Assembly: GCA_951812625.1 (NCBI GenBank)
Contig: CATOSP010000003.1
Coordinates: 743,335 to 807,334 of the forward strand
DNA length: 64,000 bases
Direction of reading: 5' to 3'
Source of the DNA: an uncultured Dehalococcoidia bacterium
GTDB taxonomy: Bacteria > Chloroflexota > Dehalococcoidia > Lucifugimonadales > UBA3495
Shown here: positions 48,873-57,595 of the stretch, piece by piece
Layout: every line of letters starts with the position of its first letter
Numbering within the stretch: position 1 is the stretch's first letter
Program-made: the position numbers and the translations under genes
The notes under the pieces: generated by a model
The model's database searches: none
The model's input: the letters and a program-made list of their open reading frames with translations, nothing else
What the model was told of the DNA's origin: nothing

Positions 48873-49126
48873 GCGATCCGGGACGGCTGGTCCATCTTCT
48901 CCGAAACACACCAGTACGGGAATTGCAGAGTGCCTTGACCAGAGATGGATTTCTTCTGCGGAGAACCACCAGGACCGGAAGCCATATCTACCGTCACCCA
49001 GATGGAAGAAGAGTTGTGATCCACTATCACCGGGGGAGCGACACCCTGGTTAGAAAGACACTTCAAGAAGTCCTCCGGGGAACCCGATGGACTGAGGACG
49101 ATGTGCGCCGGCTGGATCTGATATAG
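48869..49126 (+). CDS. hicA: HicA-like mRNA interferase toxin
   Basis: 85 residues of the dsRBD-like HicA fold. The key TGSHIYRHPDG segment carries the catalytic His, followed by RRVVIHYHRG and TLVRKTLQEVLRGTRW. The expected Gly before the His is in place (TGSH). It cuts mRNA and is held in check by HicB. GTG start overlapping the hicB stop. A strong hairpin follows at 49156. Confidence 0.87.
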   Translation: MSDPGRLVHLLRNTPVRELQSALTRDGFLLRRTTRTGSHIYRHPDGRRVVIHYHRGSDTLVRKTLQEVLRGTRWTEDDVRRLDLI

Positions 49127-49155
49127 AGCCAGATTCTACGCTAGTGTGATTTTAG

Positions 49156-49190
49156 GGGCGCTGAGACGAAGTGGGTCTCAGCGCCCTGTT
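49156..49190 (+). terminator. Terminator after hicBA
   Basis: GGGCGCTGAGAC (49156-49167) and GTCTCAGCGCCC (49175-49186), a perfect 12-bp stem with a 7-nt loop, followed by TGTTAGTTT. It also lies next to the 3' end of the convergent MmgE/PrpD gene and could serve both. Confidence 0.8.
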
Positions 49191-49229
49191 AGTTTCCCCG
49201 GACATGCTAGTGTCCGTGAAGGCTTCCGC

Positions 49230-50591
49230 TTAGGAGACGAGGGTGCGCTGGATGGCCTCGGAGACGTTTTGGACCTGGGTTATGTCGGACCAGGTGTCGA
49301 CCGTTTCGGCTATGCGCTCACGGCCTAGGGCCAGGGCCGCGTTGACCTCGAACTTGGCCTTGATGTTGTCAAAGCCCCACGGGTTCTGCTGGCTGCCCAG
49401 GATGTTCTGCCGGGTGGTGGAGTGCTCGAGGACGCGGCCGTCCTTGAGGGTGATCTTGACCGGGATGCCCTGGTCGAAGTCCACCGACAGCTCCTCCGCC
49501 TTGGAGACCACGCGCTGGTTGACCTTCTGCATGGTCTCCTTCATGGCCGTTTCCCGAACCTTCTCGTCGGTGAAGGTGTCGATGCCCATCTCGCCGTCGA
49601 CGAGGGCCGCAGCCACGGCGTACTGGGAACTGAACTTACCCTGGAGGCCGGTGTCCGGCTCGCCGTACATCATGACGATGGACAGGTAGGGCTGGGCGAC
49701 CTCGGCGCTGACCACGTCATCGTAGGTGAAGTCGTGCTCGCGCATGAGGCTGAAGAGGCTGTCGAGCATGGAGTGGTTGCCGCCGCAGCAAGGGTACTTC
49801 TTGATCATCAGGGCGTCCTGGACGCGGAAGGGCTTGCCCAGGTTGTCGCTCATGTCCTCGAGGTCGTAGATGCCGGGGCCGAGGACGGTGCGGGCGAACC
49901 CCAGGGGATGCTCGATGATGTTCTCGCCGGAGGTCAGACCCCGCTGGGCCAACTGGGCGGCGGTGATGCCGTCGCGGCAGACCAGCCCGGCGTGCAGCGG
50001 CTTGGTCATGGTGCCGAAGTTGTGAATCAGGCCACCGGCCATTGACCCGGCCATGCCAAGGGCCATGGTGGTCTGGTGTTCGTCCAGGCCGAGCAACTTG
50101 GCGCAGGCGGCAGTGCAGGCTATGTGGCCTATGACCGCGGTGGCGTGGAAGCCCTTTTCCATCTGGTTGTACTTGGTGTAGTGCTGCAATGCCAAGCCGA
50201 CCTCGCAGCCGACGACATAGGCTTCCAGCAGGTCGCGGCCAGTCGCGCCGGTCTTCTCGCCCAGGGCCATGAGGGCGGGGAAGATGGCCACGGTGGGGTG
50301 GCCGAAGCCGCCGAAGTCGTCGTAGTCCAGGGCGTGGCCCATAGTGCCGTTGGCGAGGGCGGCCTGGGACGAGGTGCTGCGCTGGCCGGACGCCAGGACG
50401 GTGGCCTCGTCCATGCCTCCCTGGTCGGCCACGTACTGCTGGATGATGTCGGCAACCGGCTGGGTGGAACCGGCGAGGATGACGCCCAGCAGGTCGAAGC
50501 ATGACTCGTTGGCCACACGGATGGCGTCGGGCGGGATGTCCTCGTAGTCGGTGCTGACTATCCAGTTAGCGATCTTCTCGGTAGCGCCCAT
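49230..50591 (-). CDS. MmgE/PrpD family protein
   Basis: 453 residues of the MmgE/PrpD fold: ANESCFDLLGVILAGS, GTMGHALDYDDFGGFGHPTVAIFPALMALGEK (near residue 78) and GLIHNFGTMTKPLHAG, then ALMIKKYPCCGGNHSMLDS. The signature residues of 2-methylcitrate dehydratase and iminodisuccinate/itaconate-type lyases are intact; the substrate cannot be chosen by eye. No propionate genes are beside it. Confidence 0.9.
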   Translation of the reverse strand: MGATEKIANWIVSTDYEDIPPDAIRVANESCFDLLGVILAGSTQPVADIIQQYVADQGGMDEATVLASGQRSTSSQAALANGTMGHALDYDDFGGFGHPTVAIFPALMALGEKTGATGRDLLEAYVVGCEVGLALQHYTKYNQMEKGFHATAVIGHIACTAACAKLLGLDEHQTTMALGMAGSMAGGLIHNFGTMTKPLHAGLVCRDGITAAQLAQRGLTSGENIIEHPLGFARTVLGPGIYDLEDMSDNLGKPFRVQDALMIKKYPCCGGNHSMLDSLFSLMREHDFTYDDVVSAEVAQPYLSIVMMYGEPDTGLQGKFSSQYAVAAALVDGEMGIDTFTDEKVRETAMKETMQKVNQRVVSKAEELSVDFDQGIPVKITLKDGRVLEHSTTRQNILGSQQNPWGFDNIKAKFEVNAALALGRERIAETVDTWSDITQVQNVSEAIQRTLVS

Positions 50592-50650
50592 AAGCTTGCC
50601 TCCCTATATTCCGATTTAATGCCCCTTGAGGCTGTGGTCAGAATACTACA

Positions 50651-51160
50651 CGGTGGCCCATTCCTTCCAGAGACGCCCTTCAACATCTGGATTATCAAGG
50701 GACCGGGGTCTCCCTCCCTCATCTCATTGCTCCGTTTCAAGGAGCCAGGGTCCGCTACCAATGTTCCCAGCCTGGTTGCCGGGGTCCCCCTTCCCCTCTC
50801 CTACTTCCCCGTCCTGTTGCTAGATTATCAAGGGACCGGGGTCCACTTCCGATGTTCCCAGCCGGGCTACCGGGGTCCCCTTTCCCCTCTCCTACTTCCC
50901 CGTCCTGTTGCTAGATTATCAAGGGACCGGGGTCCACTTCCGATGTTCCCAGCCGGGCTACCGGGGTCCCCTTTCCCCTCTCCTACTTCCCCATCCTGTT
51001 GCTGCTGGGGGTCGGAACCTAAGCTTCTGCGGTGGCCCATTCCCGCCAGGGACGCTCCTCAACCTCCTGATTATCAAGGGAGCGGGATCCACTTCCCACG
51101 TTCCCAGCCCGGCTGCCGGCGTCCCCCTTCCCCTCTCCTACTTCCCCATCCTATTGCTCG
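50651..51160. repeat. Tandem repeat array, about 91-bp units
   Basis: Four units begin with ATTATCAAGGGA at 50691, 50824, 50915 and 51070. Unit 2 and the first 91 bases of unit 3 are near-identical. Units 1 and 3 carry longer linkers, and a shared preamble (CGGTGGCCCATTCC) occurs at 50651 and 51030. The 91-base period is not a multiple of three, so the open frame across it (50619-51197) is a by-product. It fills the gap 50592-51150 between MmgE/PrpD and the small charged ORF. Confidence 0.8.
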
Positions 51161-51504
51161 GCAAGAAGGTCCGACTTCCTGGGCATGTGCCGGTTGATCC
51201 GCTCCCAGTCATAAGGAAGTAGGGCAAGCAGGATGTCCCTGGGCTCGGGGATGGCGTCCTTGTCCTGGAACCGGTCCACGCATTTGTGGAGGGCAATGAA
51301 TGTGCGAAGGCGGAAGCCGGCCTTGACTATCTTTTTGATGAATGAATGGGTCTCGGGCTGGGGTTTTTGCTCGTCGCGGGCTTTCTCGCATTCGAGGATG
51401 TAGTCCTCAGCCAGTTGGCGCAGCTTGATGAAGGCGAGTTGGGGGGCGTATTTGCGCTGGAGGGCACGGACGCGGGCCTGGAGGGACCTGATTTCGCTTC
51501 TCAT
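51151..51504 (-). CDS. Small charged, coiled-coil-like protein of unknown function
   Basis: 117 residues. An N-terminal heptad-like helix (EIRSLQARVRALQRKYAPQL) with alternate Leu/Arg suggests a coiled coil. It is followed by KLRQLAEDYILECEKARDEQ, and later a basic helical part ending PRKSDLLAEQ. No signal or membrane segment. No family is recognised. AAAGGAG lies about 20 nt before the start on the minus strand. It is flanked on one side by the dispersed repeat (51558-51613) and on the other by the tandem array, so it may be part of the repeat unit. Confidence 0.6.
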   Translation of the reverse strand: MRSEIRSLQARVRALQRKYAPQLAFIKLRQLAEDYILECEKARDEQKPQPETHSFIKKIVKAGFRLRTFIALHKCVDRFQDKDAIPEPRDILLALLPYDWERINRHMPRKSDLLAEQ

Positions 51505-51557
51505 TTTCCGGTGTCAGCTCCTTTGAGATTTATTCCCGTGGGGGAGAGTGACTGGAG

Positions 51558-51865
51558 GGGAAAAATTTCAGTTTCCCCTCCATTTCCGCTCATTTCCGCT
51601 CACTTTTACGAATTCCGTCGCATCGGGCGGCCCTTGGGTAAGGGTGCGGGACGGTCCATGGGATATCCCCGGGCATCGAGAACGCTGCTCCATGACCGCT
51701 ACAGGACCGACCTGCGCGCATTGGGCCGGTTCCCCGAGTGGCGGGTTGGATTTCGTTCCCGGTCAGGGCGGTGGTCCGACCCTGAGTCATACAAGATATG
51801 ATACGGAAGTGGGTCGGGGTTGCGAAAGGAGGAAGTGTCAGTAAAGTGGGGTGGCCAAGTGTTCG
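51558..51865 (-). repeat. Dispersed intergenic repeat, copy B (inverted relative to copy A)
   Basis: The 56 bases 51558-51613 equal the reverse complement of 18894-18949. Similarity resumes at 51791-51803 (TATCATATCTTGT on the minus strand) and on to about 51865, where the PLD-ATPase gene ends. Between the two blocks copy B has about 100 bases that copy A lacks. It fills the 374-base gap 51505-51878, in which no gene is seen. Confidence 0.8.
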
Positions 51866-51878
51866 GGACTTCTTTAAT

Positions 51879-53909
51879 CTACGGTACCAGTCCGAAAAAA
51901 CGGCGAGGCGGGGCAACCTTCTGTCCCAGGAAGTCTTCCAACAGGTCGCGCTTCATGGCAATTTGGTCGGAAACGCTGGCGGTGTCGTCAAGTATCCAGT
52001 CGGGGATGTCGGCCCTGGTCCGACTTGCGGTAATCGACTCAACGCCGACAATTACCAGATTGCCGGATATTGCCCAACTACCTATGGCAGGACGTCGCTC
52101 CTTGCTGAACTTGTCCCGGTGCAAGAGGTTCTCCAACACCAGTCGGGGTCTATCGAAAGCGCGGTTCTGATACTCGTCCAACGTCATGGGAGAGCACCAG
52201 TCCGGGACTCTCGAATTTTCAGGAAGATTCCGTTCAATTGTCCGGCACAGGACTGTCGAAGACAGTTCAAGGACGTCCAGCCCCTCTTGTTTGTATCCCG
52301 CGATTGTGTCCAGTTCGTTTAGAACCTGGGCAAGGTATTCCCGGTATAAACCGGTGCTCAGGCGGTCGCGTATGGCTGACACCGACCGTTGGAGCCTGCG
52401 GCGAGATGACGGGTCGTCACCGGGCAATGAAGTACGGGTGTAGATCATCAGACACCGCTTGATGATCTCGGCGGGGAAATTGCGCGCCTCCGCATTCATT
52501 GATATGGCAAAACAGGGATACTCGGCGTCGTGGACCGTCTCGTCCTTGATTATCTCCGGTGCGTGACGATTGAAACGGTCCCTGGTCACGTCATCGAAGA
52601 CTATTGGGAAACGGAGGAAGTTCTGCTGCAGTCCGCGCAAGCTGCTGCGGGTGAACGCCTGGGTATCCACAATCTTGGGATGGCCGAACATCGAGACAAG
52701 CAAGGTCTCGATGAGGCTGCTCTTGCCGCAGTTGCTCTGGCCGTATAGTACTGCGAACATGGGCTGGTCAAAACTGAAGCGGCCTTGTCGCAACGCGGCG
52801 TTCCGGAGGTCGCACATCAGCGGCGCGAAGTAGAACCAGCACATGAACGTGAAGTAGTCCCGTTGGAGCCTTGGAACATCCCCGACAAAACCGTTTTCGT
52901 AGTTGCCAAAGAACTCCAGAAGGGCTGCTACGTCACTGCGGACTTCGTCAGGACTGGTGTCGAGGCTGATGTCTGTACCCGACAGGTTGAAGTGGTCACC
53001 GTTGCGGGTCAGGTATGTCTTCGGGGCTTCATCGCCTTTTCTGGCGATGGCGGTCCGAACAATCTCCCGCACTACCCGAGGCAATATCTTGACGTTCCCG
53101 TTGCGGTCTGGGCGGATGTCGGCCAACGCCTGTCGGCGCACCGGACGGATTCGTTCGATGGTCTGTAACACCTGCGGGATGCTGAACTCCACGGTGCTAT
53201 CAGGCTCGGCAGGTACGTAGATGGTTACACCATCCGCACCGGATTCCGCGTCTTTCAGCACCGGAGTCTCCTCTAGTGGCAAACTCTCGACGGCAACAGG
53301 TTTCTCACGTAGAGGCAAGCTGCTGGTGGCGGTTTCGCGCACGGCGTCATACTGAGCGCAGTAGTGGCGCCATGCCTCTTCGTCGTTGTCGAAGACAATG
53401 AGGGTCTCTGCCTGACGCCCCGAGAAGGCTGTCTCAGATAAATTGGCCGAACCGACGATTACCCGCCGCAGGTCCGGCCGTTCGAGCAGGTAGATTTTGG
53501 CGTGCGCAATGGCGTCCTTGACCACGTAGAACCTGGCAGTCCCGGCGGCGGCCCGGTCGCAAATGAGGCGGCGGCGCTCCTCGGACATGCCCTTGATGCC
53601 AACGAATCCCTTGTTTAGCCTTTCATCCACCACGCTCTGAAAGGACAGTATGGCATCAACTTCACGCGACAATATACCGCCGTGACCGAAAACACATTCA
53701 AAGTCCTGGAAGTCGCAATCCCTTAGCAGTCCCAGAATCATTGGGATGCTGGCAGTGTAGGTGAGGGCCCGCATGGAGGCGAAATTGTGGAAAAGGCCAG
53801 GGTCGAATCGGTCCACAGATTCGGCACGGGCGTAGACGACCTCCAGCGCATTGCTGCGAGTGCGAGACTCAGGGTCGTCGAATTCAAAACCGGGCTGGGA
53901 CTGGGTCAT
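51879..53909 (-). CDS. PLD-family nuclease fused to a P-loop ATPase (SF3-like)
   Basis: 676 residues. N-terminal single-HKD PLD domain: HAK at 136-138, GSANLS with Asn156 and a Glu near 168, preceded by an MRALTYTASIPMIL segment. A linker of about 150 residues follows. Then Walker A GQSNCGKSS (390-397), Walker B IVFDDVTRD (437-444) and SMNAEARNFPAEIIKRC, which looks like the sensor/arginine finger of superfamily 3-type helicases or primase-like ATPases. The C-terminal 180 residues are unassigned. AGGGA precedes the ATG. No partner gene is adjacent. The layout suggests a nucleic-acid defence or processing machine; this is inference. Confidence 0.75.
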   Translation of the reverse strand: MTQSQPGFEFDDPESRTRSNALEVVYARAESVDRFDPGLFHNFASMRALTYTASIPMILGLLRDCDFQDFECVFGHGGILSREVDAILSFQSVVDERLNKGFVGIKGMSEERRRLICDRAAAGTARFYVVKDAIAHAKIYLLERPDLRRVIVGSANLSETAFSGRQAETLIVFDNDEEAWRHYCAQYDAVRETATSSLPLREKPVAVESLPLEETPVLKDAESGADGVTIYVPAEPDSTVEFSIPQVLQTIERIRPVRRQALADIRPDRNGNVKILPRVVREIVRTAIARKGDEAPKTYLTRNGDHFNLSGTDISLDTSPDEVRSDVAALLEFFGNYENGFVGDVPRLQRDYFTFMCWFYFAPLMCDLRNAALRQGRFSFDQPMFAVLYGQSNCGKSSLIETLLVSMFGHPKIVDTQAFTRSSLRGLQQNFLRFPIVFDDVTRDRFNRHAPEIIKDETVHDAEYPCFAISMNAEARNFPAEIIKRCLMIYTRTSLPGDDPSSRRRLQRSVSAIRDRLSTGLYREYLAQVLNELDTIAGYKQEGLDVLELSSTVLCRTIERNLPENSRVPDWCSPMTLDEYQNRAFDRPRLVLENLLHRDKFSKERRPAIGSWAISGNLVIVGVESITASRTRADIPDWILDDTASVSDQIAMKRDLLEDFLGQKVAPPRRFFGLVP

Positions 53910-54130
53910 TGCCGATCCCTTTCGAGAGCATCATCCTGGAGACAATGCAGCACATCGAGGACGCTGAGAATTCGGGCGAAACTCCCTGATATTGTACTTC
54001 AATCCTCGCTGCCAGAAATGGACGGCGGGGGTCGAATATAGCGGGAAGTTGGCCCGCCAGGGGTGAGGTAAGGGTGTCCCTCACCTCCATCTTTCTCCCC
54101 AAGGGAGAGGGGAGAATCGAAAGAACCAGG

Positions 54131-55048
54131 CTAGAACAGGGCTATGGGGTTGACGGGAGAGCCGGTGCCGCCCACCACGCGGAGGGGGTTGACCGTGAGC
54201 ATGAACTCCCAGCGGTTTTCCTCGGCGCAGACCTGGGCCACGGGCTCCAGCAGGGCGTTGTCCAGCAGGCCGATGCCGTAGGCGAAGATGGAGCCGTGGA
54301 CGGACCAGGGGAGGTCGTAGCCGTTGGGCTGGTAGTCCATCATGTCCCAGACGAGCAGGCAGCAGTCGGACTCTCGCAGGAACTTGAGGCATGAGGCGTG
54401 CAGCCCGGCGCGGTGGCCTTCGGGGTGTGAACCCCACAGCGGGTTGACCCGGTTCCAGGCCTCGCGGCCTCCGTAGACGCAGATGGCGTCGCCGGGGGAG
54501 AGGGTGATGCCCTCGGCCTTGGCAACGTCCTCCAGTTCCCAGCCGTGGATGGGCTCCTCGTGGGTCACGAAGTCTGTGCCCCGGTGCCTGGGCACGTCGA
54601 GGAGGACGCCGCGGGTGATGATGCCCTCCTTCCAGTGCTCGATGGAACCCCACTCTGCGCCGTCGAAGCTGATTACGTCGTCGGGGTTGCGGCCGTTCCA
54701 CATGCCGTTGCCGTCCCAGACGTGGCAGAGGGCATCGAGATGGGTGGTGGCCTGGCCGTGGTAGGAGATGCCGTAGAAGTCGGTGGCGGAACCGCCGTTG
54801 TTGGGACGGACGCCCCGGCGCATGTAGTGGAGGGCGGGAGTCGGGTTGTTGGCCGCGGGGGTCTTGGGGAATTCCCTACTGAGGGACACCGCGCGACCCT
54901 TTACCACCAGCTTCGCGGCGGCGGCGCGCTTTTCGTCGGTGACCATGTTGACCGCGCCGACCTGGTCGTCGTTGCCCCAACGGCCCCAGTTGCTGTCTTC
55001 CTTCAGGTATGACAGGACTTCTTCCTTGGTGGGGATTCTTCGCTCCAT
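54131..55048 (-). CDS. Cyclase family protein (PF04199)
   Basis: 305 residues of the metal-dependent cyclase/kynurenine-formamidase fold. The HxGTHxDA motif reads YHGQATTHLDALCH (near residue 98), with His/Asp metal ligands and a later GITLSPGDAICVYGGRE. The Gly of the motif is replaced by Ala (HGQATTH), a minor change. Substrate unknown; relatives open cyclic amides or N-formyl groups. It sits directly ahead of coxG and an M20 amidohydrolase, suggesting a catabolic set. Confidence 0.88.
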   Translation of the reverse strand: MERRIPTKEEVLSYLKEDSNWGRWGNDDQVGAVNMVTDEKRAAAAKLVVKGRAVSLSREFPKTPAANNPTPALHYMRRGVRPNNGGSATDFYGISYHGQATTHLDALCHVWDGNGMWNGRNPDDVISFDGAEWGSIEHWKEGIITRGVLLDVPRHRGTDFVTHEEPIHGWELEDVAKAEGITLSPGDAICVYGGREAWNRVNPLWGSHPEGHRAGLHASCLKFLRESDCCLLVWDMMDYQPNGYDLPWSVHGSIFAYGIGLLDNALLEPVAQVCAEENRWEFMLTVNPLRVVGGTGSPVNPIALF

Positions 55049-55072
55049 GCTCTTACTCCTTACTCAGCAGCA

Positions 55073-55507
55073 CTAGGCAGCCTTTTCTCTGAGGCAGGTG
55101 AATAGCTGGTCCATCATCATCTTGGCTACGCTACCCATGAGGCGTTGGCCGAAGCGGGCGACGGTGCCGCCTACCTGGGCGTCGCTGTCCACTTCCACCG
55201 TGGTCCGCTCTCCCTGATCGACGAGCCTGATGGTGGCCTCGCCGCTGGCGAACCCGGTGGGACCGTTGCCCTCCACCACCAGCCGGTAGGACTGGGGAGG
55301 GACCATGTCGAGGATGGATACCCTGGCGTTGTAGTCGCCCCTGACGGGGCCGACGCCCACCGCCAGTGATGCCTGGTACTGGTTTTCGCCCACCGCTTCC
55401 AGCCCGGAGCAGCCGGGGATGCAACTTGCCAGCACCGAGGGGTCGGTGAGGGCATCCCAGACCCTCTGGGCGGGTAGGTCGAAGGTGTAGCTGCCGGAGA
55501 CCTTCAT
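55073..55507 (-). CDS. coxG: CoxG-like SRPBCC family protein
   Basis: 144 residues of the CoxG branch of SRPBCC: KVSGSYTFDLPAQRVWDALTDPSVLASCIPGCSGLE, GPVRGDYNARVSILDMVPPQSYRLVVEG and VDSDAQVGGTVARFGQRLMGSVAKMMMDQLF. CoxG helps form or anchor CO dehydrogenase, but stand-alone members are common and may bind hydrophobic ligands. No cox genes are nearby. GGGAG precedes the ATG. It lies between the cyclase and the M20 hydrolase on the same strand. Confidence 0.85.
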   Translation of the reverse strand: MKVSGSYTFDLPAQRVWDALTDPSVLASCIPGCSGLEAVGENQYQASLAVGVGPVRGDYNARVSILDMVPPQSYRLVVEGNGPTGFASGEATIRLVDQGERTTVEVDSDAQVGGTVARFGQRLMGSVAKMMMDQLFTCLREKAA

Positions 55508-55530
55508 AGTCGTGCTCCCTGTGGGGGCGG

Positions 55531-56769
55531 CTACCGGCGGTCGGCCAGCAGCAGCAGGTTCATCAGTACCTGGGCGCCGTTGGCGCAGTCCTGGGGGGAG
55601 GAATACTCTTCTGGGGAGTGGCTTATGCCATCGACGCTGGGGACGAAAATCATGGCCATGTCGGTGATCGCGGCTATGGCCTGGGCGTCGTGGCCAGCCC
55701 CGGAGGGCACGCGCTGCGCGGGAAAGCCGGATAGCCGGGCCGCTTCTTCCACCAACGCCTGCATTCCCGGTGCGACCGGTACTCCCTGGGTGTGGCGCTG
55801 GCGGTGAATCTCCACGGATATTCCGTCGTTGGATGCGATGGCGTTGGCGGCGCGGCGCAGTTCGGATTCCGCGTCATCGAGGGCTGAAATCTCCAGGTCG
55901 CGGAACTCGACACCGACACGGACGTGGCCAGGGATGACGTTGACGGCGTTGGGGTGGGCGTGGATGGCCCCGGCGGTGGCAACGCGGCAGACCTCGGAGT
56001 CGGCGGCGATGCGCTGGACCTCCAGCACGAGGCGGGAGGCGCTGACCAGAGCGTCGCGGCGGGCCGGCATGGGCGTGGTGCCGGCGTGGTTGGACATGCC
56101 CTTGAACTCCACCTCGAACATGCCCCTGCCGGTAATGCCGGTGACGACCCCGATGGGGACGCCGGACTGGTATAGCTCCGGCCCCTGCTCGATGTGCAGC
56201 TCGAAGTAGGCGGCGAGTTCGCCGGGAGAGCGGGCAGACTCTGCCACGCGGGAGAGGTCTCCGCCGATGTCGGCCATGCGGGTGGCCAGAGTCACGCCCT
56301 CGTCATCGACTGCGGACAGGTCCTCGTCCATCAGCTGGCCCGCCATCGCGCGGCTGCCGATGAGCCAGCGGTGGAACCTGGTGCCTTCCTCGTTGGTGAA
56401 CACCACCACCTCCAGGGGATGGCGGAGGGATTGACCGGCGTCGGCCAGGGACTGGGCGCATTCCACGCCGGCCAGGACGCCAAGCGCGCCGTCGTACTTG
56501 CCGCCACTGGGGACGGTGTCGGTGTGGGAGCCGAGGGCAATGGCCGGGAGTCCGGGGACTGAACCTTCCCGCCGCCCGATGATGTTGCCCGCCGGGTCGA
56601 TGCGAGTCTCAAGCCCGGCGTTGCGCATCAGGTTGATGGTGTAGTCCCGTCCGGCGATGTCCTCGGGGGAGAAGGCGATGCGCTGCATTCCCAGGGGCGA
56701 ATCGCCGATCTGGCCCAGTTCCTGCAGGGTGCGGTTGAGGCGGTCGGCGTTGATGTTCGGTTGCGTCAC
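55531..56769 (-). CDS. M20 family Zn-dependent amidohydrolase (N-carbamoyl-amino acid hydrolase-like)
   Basis: 412 residues. Metal and catalytic motifs: ALGSHTDTVPSGGKYDGALG (near 78), FTNEEGTRF (near 128), ELHIEQGPEL (near 193) and MSNHAGTTPMPARRD (near 238). This matches the hydantoinase/carbamoylase family (HyuC, AllC). Possible substrates: N-carbamoyl amino acids, allantoate or ureidoglycine. A likely co-operon with coxG and cyclase, 23 nt from coxG. Confidence 0.9.
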   Translation of the reverse strand: MTQPNINADRLNRTLQELGQIGDSPLGMQRIAFSPEDIAGRDYTINLMRNAGLETRIDPAGNIIGRREGSVPGLPAIALGSHTDTVPSGGKYDGALGVLAGVECAQSLADAGQSLRHPLEVVVFTNEEGTRFHRWLIGSRAMAGQLMDEDLSAVDDEGVTLATRMADIGGDLSRVAESARSPGELAAYFELHIEQGPELYQSGVPIGVVTGITGRGMFEVEFKGMSNHAGTTPMPARRDALVSASRLVLEVQRIAADSEVCRVATAGAIHAHPNAVNVIPGHVRVGVEFRDLEISALDDAESELRRAANAIASNDGISVEIHRQRHTQGVPVAPGMQALVEEAARLSGFPAQRVPSGAGHDAQAIAAITDMAMIFVPSVDGISHSPEEYSSPQDCANGAQVLMNLLLLADRR

Positions 56770-56903
56770 GGCGGCATGTCCTGTAGCAGCATTGGGTGTC
56801 GTTTGGGCGTCGACATGATACCACGGACGGGCTGGGAAACGGGGAAGTTGGCGGAGGGGCCGACGAAATGGCTGGTTGCTGCGGATGCGGTGGACCCGCA
56901 GAG

Positions 56904-57419
56904 TTAGTCCCGCACCAGGGCGTAGAGGAGTTCGTCGACGATGCGGCCGTCCTTGGTGGCGCTCTTGCGCATCCGGGCCTCAAGGGTGAAGCCGGCTTTT
57001 TCCAGGACGCGGGCCGACGCAGGGTTCCACTCGAAGACTATGGCGAACAGACGGACAAAATCGAAGCTGTCGAAGGCGTACTCGGAAAATGCCCGTACGG
57101 CCCTGGTCCCGATGCCCTGTCCCCAGAAGGGCTCACCCAGCCAGTAGCCCAGCTCGGCGGACCTGAAGTGGACATCGTCTTGCGGTCTCAGTCCGATGCT
57201 GCCGATGGCCTCATCCGCGGATGCAATCGCCAGAAGGGTCAATGGGTCGCTGGCGTTAGACAATTTCACCCAATCTTCGGCGTCCTTTGCGGTGTAGGGG
57301 TGAGGGAACCTATCTCCCAGGTTCCTCCAAATAGCCCGGTTGTTGCCGTATTTTACCAGCGCAGCTTCATCCCCCGGTTGCCAGGGGCGCAGCTTCCAGG
57401 GGCCTATTGGGATTTCCAT
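56904..57419 (-). CDS. GNAT family N-acetyltransferase
   Basis: 171 residues of the RimJ/RimL-like GNAT fold: LRPWQPGDEAALVKY, ELGYWLGEPFWGQGIGTRAVRAF (acetyl-CoA binding loop near 96-115) and FEWNPASARVLEKAGF. The substrate, perhaps an N-terminal amino group or an antibiotic, cannot be read. The ATG at 57419 gives the family N-terminus; a GTG six codons upstream is possible. It lies apart from the hydrolase operon by 134 nt. Confidence 0.88.
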   Translation of the reverse strand: MEIPIGPWKLRPWQPGDEAALVKYGNNRAIWRNLGDRFPHPYTAKDAEDWVKLSNASDPLTLLAIASADEAIGSIGLRPQDDVHFRSAELGYWLGEPFWGQGIGTRAVRAFSEYAFDSFDFVRLFAIVFEWNPASARVLEKAGFTLEARMRKSATKDGRIVDELLYALVRD

Positions 57420-57595
57420 GATCGGAGGGTTCACCAAACTACCGGCGTGACATGTAGTGGAGTTTCCCGCGCAGAATCAGGGAGAGCAACTGGCTACCAG
57501 CTTAACCGGGGATTGACGGCCTTGGCAATTCAATGGCTGGCGGATTGCGCTTGTGCTGGGGGGCACCGGGGAATATACTCGGCCTTGATATAGCG

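Noticed and set aside
50651..51160. CRISPR array.
   Set aside because: The repeated units are about 91 bases with no unique spacers, and no cas genes are near.
50619..51197. A 192-codon open frame on the plus strand.
   Set aside because: It exists only because the 91-base tandem units, of poor complexity, lack stops. Each unit is read in a different frame, there is no ribosome site, and no resemblance to a protein family.
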